Of a stretch of DNA of 43,173 bases, positions 7,707 through 14,667 are shown in pieces. A program made the position numbers and the translations under genes. The stretch is from Parcubacteria group bacterium Gr01-1014_20 (GTDB lineage Bacteria; Patescibacteriota; Minisyncoccia; UBA6257; 2-01-FULL-56-20). Each line of letters begins with the position of its first letter. Position 1 is the stretch's first letter. The notes under the pieces are model-generated. The model saw only the letters and a list, made by a program, of their open reading frames with translations. It made no database searches and was not told the origin of the DNA. The stretch spans positions 1 to 43,173 of the forward strand of contig VMFW01000007.1 in the NCBI GenBank assembly GCA_007376265.1, read 5' to 3'.

Positions 7707-8306
7707 ATGACTAGCGATAGGAGAGAAATCGTAGTCTTTGGGGGAGGATGTTTTTGGTGCACGGAGGCGGTATTTCAGGGGCTAAAAGGGGTAATTTCGG
7801 TAATGCCTGGATATGCTGGGGGCCCCTCGACGGGCGATCCGCCAGTTAGTGGACCAACTTACGACGAGGTGTGTTCGGGCAAGACTGGGCATGCCGAAGT
7901 TATAAAAATTGAGTTTAATCCAAGTGAGATTTCTTATAAAGATCTTTTGACTGTATTCTTTGCGACTCATGATCCAACTACGCCCAATCGGCAAGGCAAC
8001 GATGTGGGAACGCAGTATCGATCGGTTATTTTTTACACCAATGACAATCAGAGACGACAGGCCGAGGATTTTATAGCAGGACTTAATAGTCCGCATTTGA
8101 CGGGAGAAAGAATTGTGACGGAGATAAAACCGCTCAATAAATTTTACGAAGCGGAAGCAGATCACCGCGACTACTACAAAAAAAATTCGGCGGCGCCGTA
8201 CTGTCAGGTGGTCATAAATCCAAAGCTCCAAAAGATGCAGGAAAAATTTTATCGTTTAGTTAAGAAGTCTAAAGAAAAAGGGGCTGGTGGGGGGATTTTG
8301 GGCTAG
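7707..8306 (+). CDS. msrA: Peptide-methionine (S)-S-oxide reductase MsrA
   Basis: Repairs oxidised methionine in proteins. The catalytic motif GCFWC is at residues 14-18 (nucleophile C15), followed by the conserved NDVGTQYRS and EADHRDYY segments and a C-terminal cysteine in APYCQ that probably acts in recycling. Its 199 aa is a normal length. The ORF track merges it with the upstream DUF47 remnant, but the terminator at 7647-7676 and the TATAAT six bases before the ATG at 7707 define its own start. Confidence 0.93.
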   Translation: MTSDRREIVVFGGGCFWCTEAVFQGLKGVISVMPGYAGGPSTGDPPVSGPTYDEVCSGKTGHAEVIKIEFNPSEISYKDLLTVFFATHDPTTPNRQGNDVGTQYRSVIFYTNDNQRRQAEDFIAGLNSPHLTGERIVTEIKPLNKFYEAEADHRDYYKKNSAAPYCQVVINPKLQKMQEKFYRLVKKSKEKGAGGGILG

Positions 8307-8336
8307 GGCGGGGAATTAGGAAGGGTAGGAGATATC

Positions 8337-8345
8337 TGCTATACT
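8337..8345 (+). promoter_or_regulatory. Extended -10 promoter of the DEAD-box helicase gene
   Basis: TGC plus TATACT (8340-8345) ends seven bases before a TTG at 8353 and ten before the ATG at 8356. The usual 6-8 base spacing in this window would favour the TTG, while standard codon preference favours the ATG. Confidence 0.6.
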
Positions 8346-8352
8346 TGACGTA

Positions 8353-9672
8353 TTGATGAATAATTCTTCTGGATTTACTGGATTAGGGATTGCTCCCGGG
8401 ATTTTAGCGGTTTTGGCGCGGCATAAATTTGTTCAACCGACGCCGATTCAGGCCAGATCCATTCCTGTTGCGCTTGAAGGCAAAGATTTGGTGGGGATTG
8501 CTCAAACGGGAACGGGGAAGACTCTGGCTTTTGGCATTCCGATGGTTCAGAGGATTTTACAGAAACAGGGAACGGGGCTAATTGTTTTGCCAACAAGAGA
8601 ATTGGCGATGCAGGTGAGGGATGCTTTGCAGATGGTGGGCGGATCGTTAGGCATTAAGACCGCACTTTTAATTGGGGGCGCGCCGATGGGTCGACAGGTG
8701 GCAGAGATTAGGCGCCGACCAGAAATTGTGATCGGCACGCCAGGAAGGATTAACGATCACCTAGAACAGAAGACACTGACGCTTTCGAGTGTGAAAATCT
8801 TGGTGCTGGATGAGGCGGACAGGATGCTCGATATGGGTTTTGCGCCGCAGTTGAAGCGAATCATGAAGTTTGTTCCGACTGAACGACAGACCGTGCTTTT
8901 TTCGGCGACGATGCCGCCGGAAATTATGAATATGGCACGGATGTTTATGAAGCTCCCTGTGCAGATTGAAATTGCGCCACCCGGAACGGCGGCCGCGAAT
9001 GTCACTCACGAGGTTTTTGTCCTCGGTCGTGATCAGAAACCAGCGCTTCTCAACAAGTTGCTTTCAGACTATAGAGGATCGGTTTTGGTTTTTACTCGCA
9101 CTAAATTCGCTGCTCGGAAGGTGGCGCTCGCCGTACGAAACTTTGGCCACACCGCGAACGAATTGCATTCGAATCGATCGTTAAGCCAGCGGCGAGAGGC
9201 GCTTGAGGGTTTTAAGAACGGTCGGTATCGGGTTTTAGTAGCGACTGATATCGCCGCTCGGGGCATTGATGTGACGGGGATTGAGCTCGTGGTTAATTAT
9301 GATTTGCCAGATCAGGCGGAGGATTATGTCCACCGGATTGGCCGGACGGGCCGGGCCGGAGCTTCTGGCCACGCCATCTCTTTTGCCACGCCCGACCAGA
9401 GGGGCGACTTACATTCAATTGAGAGATTACTTAAAAAATCTTTGCCGCTCGCAAGACTGCCGGATTCTTTGCCGAGGGTAGCTTTCGAGCCGAGGCGACC
9501 CTTCGAAAACAAACCGAGAAGCTTTCAGTCACGATCACAGGGTCCTAGCCGATCATCAAGTCAGTCTAGATCACGTGGTTATCATTCAAGCGGTCGGGGT
9601 GAGGGGAGCAGCTTTTCGAGTCGACCTCCGAGACGGAGTGGTTTTTCTGGGCGGAGATTTGGAGGCAGATAG
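8353..9672 (+). CDS. DEAD-box ATP-dependent RNA helicase (RhlE-like)
   Basis: Cytoplasmic helicase for RNA unwinding or ribosome assembly. The motifs run in order: Q motif (PTPIQ), motif I AQTGTGKT, PTRELA, TPGR, VLDEAD, SAT, then in the second RecA domain VFTRTK, ATDIAARGIDV and HRIGRTGRAG. The last ~60 residues form a basic, disordered tail rich in Arg, Ser and Gly, typical of an RNA-binding tail in RhlE/CsdA-type helicases. The start is either TTG at 8353 or ATG at 8356, a one-codon difference. Confidence 0.92.
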   Translation: MMNNSSGFTGLGIAPGILAVLARHKFVQPTPIQARSIPVALEGKDLVGIAQTGTGKTLAFGIPMVQRILQKQGTGLIVLPTRELAMQVRDALQMVGGSLGIKTALLIGGAPMGRQVAEIRRRPEIVIGTPGRINDHLEQKTLTLSSVKILVLDEADRMLDMGFAPQLKRIMKFVPTERQTVLFSATMPPEIMNMARMFMKLPVQIEIAPPGTAAANVTHEVFVLGRDQKPALLNKLLSDYRGSVLVFTRTKFAARKVALAVRNFGHTANELHSNRSLSQRREALEGFKNGRYRVLVATDIAARGIDVTGIELVVNYDLPDQAEDYVHRIGRTGRAGASGHAISFATPDQRGDLHSIERLLKKSLPLARLPDSLPRVAFEPRRPFENKPRSFQSRSQGPSRSSSQSRSRGYHSSGRGEGSSFSSRPPRRSGFSGRRFGGR

Positions 9673-9724
9673 GTTCCTCTTGCGATTCAAAGATATTAGT
9701 GGTATTATATTTTTGCTTCAATAA

Positions 9725-9745
9725 GCGCCCTTTCGGGCATTTTTA
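9725..9745 (+). terminator. Short hairpin after the helicase gene
   Basis: GCCC-TTTC-GGGC followed by A and five T lies about 50 bases after the helicase stop. The stem is short, so termination strength is uncertain. Confidence 0.5.
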
Positions 9746-9754
9746 TTTATCTAA

Positions 9755-9907
9755 ATGGAGTTAAGGAACATAGCTATAATTGCGCAAGTAGACGTCGTCC
9801 CGTCGGAACGAGACTCCTTAAAACCCAGCGGTTTTAATATTTCCGCTACGGGAAAACTCCCGTTTTCCCGACCCCTTTCCCGTCAACGTGCGCTAAAATT
9901 TATTTAA
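9755..9907 (+). pseudogene. 50-codon ORF that begins as a recoded copy of the TypA N-terminus
   Basis: The ORF is too short for the ORF track. Its first 13 codons read MELRNIAIIAQVD, against MELRNIAIIAHVD at the real typA start 156 bases downstream: 12 of 13 residues agree. The DNA differs at 11 of 39 positions, and all changes but one (CAA/CAC, Q for H) are synonymous. From codon 14 on (VVPSERDSLKPSG) similarity to TypA stops, and the P-loop GKTT is missing, so this is not a functional GTPase. It could be a relic of a second or replaced typA, or a translated upstream ORF. Confidence 0.6.
9849..9870. other. Strong hairpin in the typA leader region
   Basis: CGGGAAAAC and GTTTTCCCG form a perfect nine-base stem around TCCC, about 40 bases before typA and inside the vestigial ORF. 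A smaller hairpin, AAAACC-CAGC-GGTTTT, lies just upstream. Neither has a proper T run. Confidence 0.55.
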
Positions 9908-9910
9908 AAA

Positions 9911-11722
9911 ATGGAACTTAGAAATATTGCAATTATTGCTCACGTTGACCACGGCAAGACCACTTTGGTTGATGCGCTCTTGAAGCAGTCGGAAAATTTT
10001 AAGATCAAGTCCGACGGTTTAAAGGAGCTCATTATGGATTCAAACGATCTTGAAAGAGAGCGGGGGATTACGATTTTTTCCAAAAACGCTTCTATTCATT
10101 ATAAGGATGTGAAGATTAATATCGTGGACACTCCCGGTCACGCGGATTTTGGGGGCGAGGTGGAACGAATAATGAGAATGGTGGACGGAGTTTTGATACT
10201 GGTTGACGCGAAAGAAGGGCCGATGCCGCAGACAAAGTTTGTGCTACGAAAAGCAATTCAAGCCGGACACAAGATTATTTTAGTGATTAACAAGATTGAT
10301 AAACCTCACGCGAGGCCGGAGTGGGTACTAAATGCTATGTACGATTTGTTTTTAGAATTGGGCGCGAGTGAAGCCCAGATTGAATTTCCAATTATTTACG
10401 CCTCGGCGATTCAGGGGAAAGCCGGGATGACAGCGAATTTGGCCGAGATGGAAAACGTGGAAACGATTTTTCAGCAAATCGTGAGTTTTTTCTCTCCGCC
10501 AGTGATTGATGAAGCTAAGCCGCTTCAGATGCTCACCGTGAACTTGGCCTACGATAACTATAAGGGCAAGTTGGCGGTGGGCCGACTTTACGCGGGGACT
10601 ATTAAAAAAGGCATGGTGGTCGCGCACATTAATCGAGCGGGAGAAATTAAAAAAGGAGAAATTAGTTCGGTAATGATTTTTGAGGGTTTGAATCGGGTGG
10701 ATGTTTTAGAGGCTAGGCCTGGAGACATTGTGGCGGTGGGAGGAATTTCTGACATTTCCATCGGTGAGACGATTGCGGACATCAAAAATCCGATTGCCTT
10801 GCCAATTATCGAAATTGACGAGCCGACGATCAAGATGACATTTGGGGTGAATACCTCGCCTTTTAAGGGGAGAGAGGGAGAGTTTACGACTTCAAGAAAG
10901 ATCAAGGAACGACTAGATAGGGAACTCGAGACGGATGTGGCCCTTACTATTCTCTCGACCGGTTCGGCGGACCGATGGGTTTTGGCTGGCCGCGGCGAAC
11001 TTCATTTGGCGATTTTGATTGAAAAGATGAGACGAGAGGGGTACGAGATCGAGGTTTCGAAACCCCAGGTGATTTTTAAGGAAGTCGACGGGAAGAAGAT
11101 GGAGCCGATGGAGCTCACCTCAATCGAGGCGCCGGAGAAGTATTCTGGGATAATAATCGAAATGATGGGCAAGCGGGCGGCGACGATGAAAGATATGCAC
11201 GTGGATGGAGGTAACGTGTATATGGATTTTATGGCGCCAATGAGAGCGCTCATCGGTTCGCGCGGTGAATTTTTAACTAACACCAAAGGCACGTGTATTA
11301 TGAACAGTATTTTTTTGGGTTATGAGGAGTACAAGGGAGAGATCGGCGGGGAGGCGCGCGGTTCCCTCGTCTCAACCGAAACCGGAGTTTCCAATAATTA
11401 CGGATTAGTAAACGCGCAAGGCCGGGGCAAGCTTTTTATGGGCGATGGCGTTCAAGTTTATGAAGGTATGGTGGTGGGGCAGAATGCCAAGGCGGGAGAT
11501 ATCGCGGTCAATATTTGTAAAACCAAACAACTCACAAATTTCCGAGGAAAAAACGAGGGGCTTCAAGATCAACTGGAAGTGCCGCTGACGTTAACCTTAG
11601 AAGATGCCTTGTCTTATATCGGTGATGATGAGATGGTGGAAGTGACGCCGAAGAGTGTTAGGATTCGGAAAATTTTTCTCACTGAAAACGAAAGGAAGAA
11701 TTCTAAGAGACAGAGTCAATGA
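9911..11722 (+). CDS. typA: Ribosome-associated GTPase TypA/BipA
   Basis: Translational GTPase of the EF-G/LepA class that binds ribosomes and supports assembly and stress growth. It has G1 AHVDHGKTT (10-18), DTPGH, NKID and a SAI motif, then EF-G-like domains and the TypA C-terminal region (RGSLVSTETGVSNNYGL, FMGDGVQVYEGMVVGQN). Length 603 aa matches the family. A TAAAAT hexamer ends 11 bases before the ATG, so the leader would be about five bases. A partial recoded copy of its first codons lies upstream. Confidence 0.94.
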   Translation: MELRNIAIIAHVDHGKTTLVDALLKQSENFKIKSDGLKELIMDSNDLERERGITIFSKNASIHYKDVKINIVDTPGHADFGGEVERIMRMVDGVLILVDAKEGPMPQTKFVLRKAIQAGHKIILVINKIDKPHARPEWVLNAMYDLFLELGASEAQIEFPIIYASAIQGKAGMTANLAEMENVETIFQQIVSFFSPPVIDEAKPLQMLTVNLAYDNYKGKLAVGRLYAGTIKKGMVVAHINRAGEIKKGEISSVMIFEGLNRVDVLEARPGDIVAVGGISDISIGETIADIKNPIALPIIEIDEPTIKMTFGVNTSPFKGREGEFTTSRKIKERLDRELETDVALTILSTGSADRWVLAGRGELHLAILIEKMRREGYEIEVSKPQVIFKEVDGKKMEPMELTSIEAPEKYSGIIIEMMGKRAATMKDMHVDGGNVYMDFMAPMRALIGSRGEFLTNTKGTCIMNSIFLGYEEYKGEIGGEARGSLVSTETGVSNNYGLVNAQGRGKLFMGDGVQVYEGMVVGQNAKAGDIAVNICKTKQLTNFRGKNEGLQDQLEVPLTLTLEDALSYIGDDEMVEVTPKSVRIRKIFLTENERKNSKRQSQ

Positions 11723-11726
11723 TTTC

Positions 11727-11753
11727 TGTCCGTAGAGTCTAGCGAGTAAGGGA
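11727..11753 (+). repeat. GTCCGTAG repeat, copy C
   Basis: GTCCGTAG (11728-11735) followed by AGCGA and AAGGGA lies just after typA. It resembles the intergenic copy at 28074-28103 and, inverted, the insertion inside the pilin gene at 14678-14718. Confidence 0.45.
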
Positions 11754-11797
11754 CCAAATGGAGCGGTTTTTTTGCGCTAATTTGGAATGTTTTTGTT

Positions 11798-11826
11798 TTG
11801 ACACAATCCATTTGTTTCTGTAATAT
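11798..11826 (+). promoter_or_regulatory. Sigma-70 promoter of pilus locus A
   Basis: TTGACA (11798-11803) and TAATAT (11821-11826) are separated by exactly 17 bases, with TG directly before the -10. The leader to the pilB ATG at 11863 would be about 30 bases and carries no clear Shine-Dalgarno sequence. Confidence 0.75.
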
Positions 11827-11862
11827 TCCAAACATATTACGCGGGTCTTTTGCCCCCACAAC

Positions 11863-13083
11863 ATGATTGCCTCCCACACTCAAAAAGAGCTTGAACAGGG
11901 CCCACAGCTATCAATAATTAAGTTTGTTGGTTGCTTGCTTGAGGATGCCTATCATTTGCGGGCATCGGACATCCACCTCGATCCCGAAGACGAGGAGGTT
12001 AAGGTGCGTTTTCGCATTGACGGAGTCCTCTACGATACCAACTCTTTTAACCGAACGATGTATTCCGAGGTTCTTTCACGCATTAAAATTATCGCTCACT
12101 TGCGTACTGATGAGCATCAGGCCCCACAGGATGGCCGGTTTCGTTACTTTTTACAAAAGGACGGCCGGCCAATCGATGTGCGGGTTTCTATCGTCCCCAC
12201 TTTTTATGAAGAAAACGCGGTCATGCGCTTGCTCGTGGATCAAGCCGAAGAATTTTCTTTGAAAAGCCTTGGTTTTAGCGAAGACAATCAGAAAAAAATT
12301 CTTCGCGCGATTCAGAAACCTCACGGCATGATTCTTGCGACTGGCCCAACTGGTTCCGGAAAAACCACCACTCTCTACACGCTCATCAAGATTTTAAACA
12401 CCCGAAGGGCTTCGATCATCACGATCGAGGACCCGGTAGAGTACTCAATTCGGGGTATCAATCAAATTCAGGCTAATCCGAAAGCCGGACTCACTTTTGC
12501 GAACGGCCTGCGTTCGATTCTTCGACAGGACCCTAATATCATTATGGTAGGTGAAATTCGAGATTCGGAAACAGCGGGGATCGCTGTAAATACGGCTTTA
12601 ACCGGGCATTTACTACTTTCAACCCTGCACACCAACGACGCGATTACGACCCTCCCGCGTCTCATCGATATGAAAATTGAGCCTTACCTCATCGTTTCAA
12701 CGGTGAACGTTGCGATTGGTCAGCGGTTAGTAAGAAAGATATGCCCCGATTGTAAAGAGGAGAGGAAGATTACGCCGGCGGAAGCCAAAAGCTTAGCCGA
12801 AGTTTTTCCAACCGGTATTAACCCCACGCAAAGCCAAATATTTTACGCTGGAAAGGGGTGCGAAAATTGCGTGGAGAGCGGCTATCGGGGCCGGATCGGA
12901 GTTCACGAAGTTTTACAGGTGGACGCAAATATTCGCGAGGCGGTGCTTCGAAAAGCCAATGCGGATGAAATTCGTAAGATCGCGGTAAAACAGGGAATGA
13001 CCACAATGTTTGAGGATGGTTTACAAAAAGCTAAGGCGGGCGTTACTACCATAGAGGAGGTGTTACGGTTACTGCATGAATAA
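11863..13083 (+). CDS. pilB: Type IV pilus assembly ATPase PilB (locus A)
   Basis: Cytoplasmic secretion ATPase that drives pilin polymerisation. The 406-aa protein begins almost at the N2 domain (ASDIHLDP), so the regulatory N1 domain of long PilB proteins is missing. Walker A GPTGSGKTTT (about 159-168), the His box, Walker B with IIMVGEIRDSETA, and the zinc motif CPDC...CENC follow in the normal order. Its stop overlaps the pilC start in ATGAATAA, indicating translational coupling. A second pilB at 36670 is clearly related. Confidence 0.93.
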   Translation: MIASHTQKELEQGPQLSIIKFVGCLLEDAYHLRASDIHLDPEDEEVKVRFRIDGVLYDTNSFNRTMYSEVLSRIKIIAHLRTDEHQAPQDGRFRYFLQKDGRPIDVRVSIVPTFYEENAVMRLLVDQAEEFSLKSLGFSEDNQKKILRAIQKPHGMILATGPTGSGKTTTLYTLIKILNTRRASIITIEDPVEYSIRGINQIQANPKAGLTFANGLRSILRQDPNIIMVGEIRDSETAGIAVNTALTGHLLLSTLHTNDAITTLPRLIDMKIEPYLIVSTVNVAIGQRLVRKICPDCKEERKITPAEAKSLAEVFPTGINPTQSQIFYAGKGCENCVESGYRGRIGVHEVLQVDANIREAVLRKANADEIRKIAVKQGMTTMFEDGLQKAKAGVTTIEEVLRLLHE

Positions 13084-14133
13084 ACTTTTCCAGCGACTTT
13101 CAACCCAGGAAAGGGTGATGTTCGCGAAGCGACTTTCGATTCTAGTTAAAGCCGGCATCCCCTTGCTCGAAGGCGTGAAGATGTTGAAGAATTCGGCAAC
13201 TTCTCGGGCGGCGATTGCAATTTACTCCCAGATCGTTTCGGATGTAGAGCGCGGGAAATTTTTAGCCTCGAGCTTAGAGTCCCTTAAGCATGTTTTTGGT
13301 GACTTTGCCGTGAATGTGATTCGGGTGGGAGAGATGAGTGGCACCCTGGAGGGGAATTTGAATTATCTGGCCGAGGAGTTAAAAAAGAAGCAAGAGTTGA
13401 AACGGAAGGTGGTGGGGGCGCTCATCTATCCGGCCATTGTGGTTACGGCTACGATTGCTTTAAGCATACTTCTAACGGCTTTTATTTTTCCCAAAATTAT
13501 GCCGATTTTTGATAGTTTCAAATTCGAATTGCCGTTTACTACGAGAGCGCTTATTTTTGTGAGCGGCGTTTTTTTGAAGTACGGAATTTATATCCTTTTG
13601 GGTTTTGTCGCGCTGGTTGTCCTCTTTATTTTCCTGCATCGGTTGCCCAAGTTTAGAATGGCGATTGATGGATTCATTTTAAAAATTCCAATTTTTGGTC
13701 GGCTGGCGCAAAGTATCATATGGCCAATTTTTGCCGCACGTTGGGACTCCTTCTCAAAAGCCAAATCTTGGTGGTTGAGGCGGCGAGGATTACCGGTAAT
13801 ACTATCAGCAACCGCGTTTACAGGCGAGAGGTTCATGCGCTCTCGAAAAGCCTTCTAAGGGGTGAAAAGATCTCTACTCACCTGGAACGCCATAAAAAGA
13901 TTTTCCCGCCCATTTTGATTCAAATGGTGGCCGTGGGGGAGAAGACCGGGAACTTAAGCGAGACCCTGCTTTTTGTGTCGGAACTGTATGAAAATGACGT
14001 GGATATGCTTACCAAGAATTTATCGACTAGCCTGGAGCCAATTCTTATGATTATCATGGGGGCAGTGGTGGGTTTTATCGCCGTTTCAATTATCACCCCA
14101 ATTTATGAAGTCACCCAACATATTAACCCTTAG
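13076..14133 (+). pseudogene. pilC: Type IV pilus inner-membrane platform protein PilC (locus A), frameshifted
   Basis: PilC is the membrane platform through which PilB acts on pilins. The gene is split over two frames: 13076 to about 13720 encodes the first GspF domain and start of the second, and the other frame from 13720 continues MANFCRTLGLLLKS to the stop at 14133. Aligned with PilC of locus B, restoring one base at ATCATATGG (near 13720) gives QSIIMANFCRTLG and a normal protein of about 353 aa. The remaining sequence is well conserved on both sides, so the change is recent or a sequence error. There is no obvious slippery heptamer for programmed frameshifting. Confidence 0.85.
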
Positions 14134-14139
14134 GTTGGA

Positions 14140-14230
14140 ATAAGGAATCATGAATTAGGAATAGTGAATAAAAACGGTATGAAGCTCAATTTGAAAACTA
14201 TAATTCATAATTCGAAATTCAGTATTCAGG
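14140..14230 (+). repeat. GAAT-rich imperfect inverted repeat spanning the GspH-like start
   Basis: GGAATCATGAATTAGGAAT upstream of the gene and ATTCATAATTCGAAATTC inside its leader are imperfect inverted partners made of GAAT/ATTC words. Part of the prepilin leader peptide (IIHNSKFSIQ) is thus encoded by repeat sequence. Confidence 0.45.
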
Positions 14231-14667
14231 GTCGGGGAGGTTTTACCCTGATTGAGATAATCGTTGTGATCACGATTGTGGTAATTCTCGCCGGTTTGGG
14301 TCTTTGGGTTGGCATGGATGCTTATCGGGGCTATTCCTACCGCTCCGAACGTGATGTTTTAGTGAGTGTTTTGCAAAAAGCGCGGTTGGCTTCTATGGTA
14401 AACATTAACGAGGCCAAGCACGGTGTGCACGTAGAATCAAACCGATACACCGTTTTTCAGGGAGAAACCTATCTTACCCGCGACGCTAATTTTGACCAGA
14501 TTATAACCCCGGGTGGCGCTGTATGGTTAGACAGCCCATTTCCCCTACCACAAGACGTAATTTTTGATCAGTTGAGCGGTGTTTCTTCACCTATTACATT
14601 AACAATCACAGACAGTATAAAGAGTAGCGATATACAAATAAACAATGAAGGTCAAATTAGCTGGTAA
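14164..14667 (+). CDS. GspH/FimT-type minor pseudopilin
   Basis: The prepilin peptidase site is GRGG/FTLIE, with E at position 5 and the hydrophobic helix IIVVITIVVILAGLGLWV after it. The globular part (RSERDVLVSVLQKARLASMVN, YTVFQGETYL, ITLTITDS) fits the GspH/FimT fold. The track start is GTG at 14164, with AGGA a few bases upstream; ATG at 14179 is the alternative, and both keep the leader. It is the first of four overlapping minor pilin genes and overlaps the next gene by 23 bases. Minor pilins of this kind prime the fibre tip. Confidence 0.85.
   Translation: MNKNGMKLNLKTIIHNSKFSIQGRGGFTLIEIIVVITIVVILAGLGLWVGMDAYRGYSYRSERDVLVSVLQKARLASMVNINEAKHGVHVESNRYTVFQGETYLTRDANFDQIITPGGAVWLDSPFPLPQDVIFDQLSGVSSPITLTITDSIKSSDIQINNEGQISW

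Noticed and set aside
7083-8306. A genuine DUF47-MsrA fusion protein
   Set aside because: A terminator and a -10 promoter lie between the parts, and the linker is the out-of-frame PiT tail.
13700-13740. Programmed -1 frameshifting in pilC
   Set aside because: No slippery heptamer and no strong downstream structure seen; a one-base loss is simpler.
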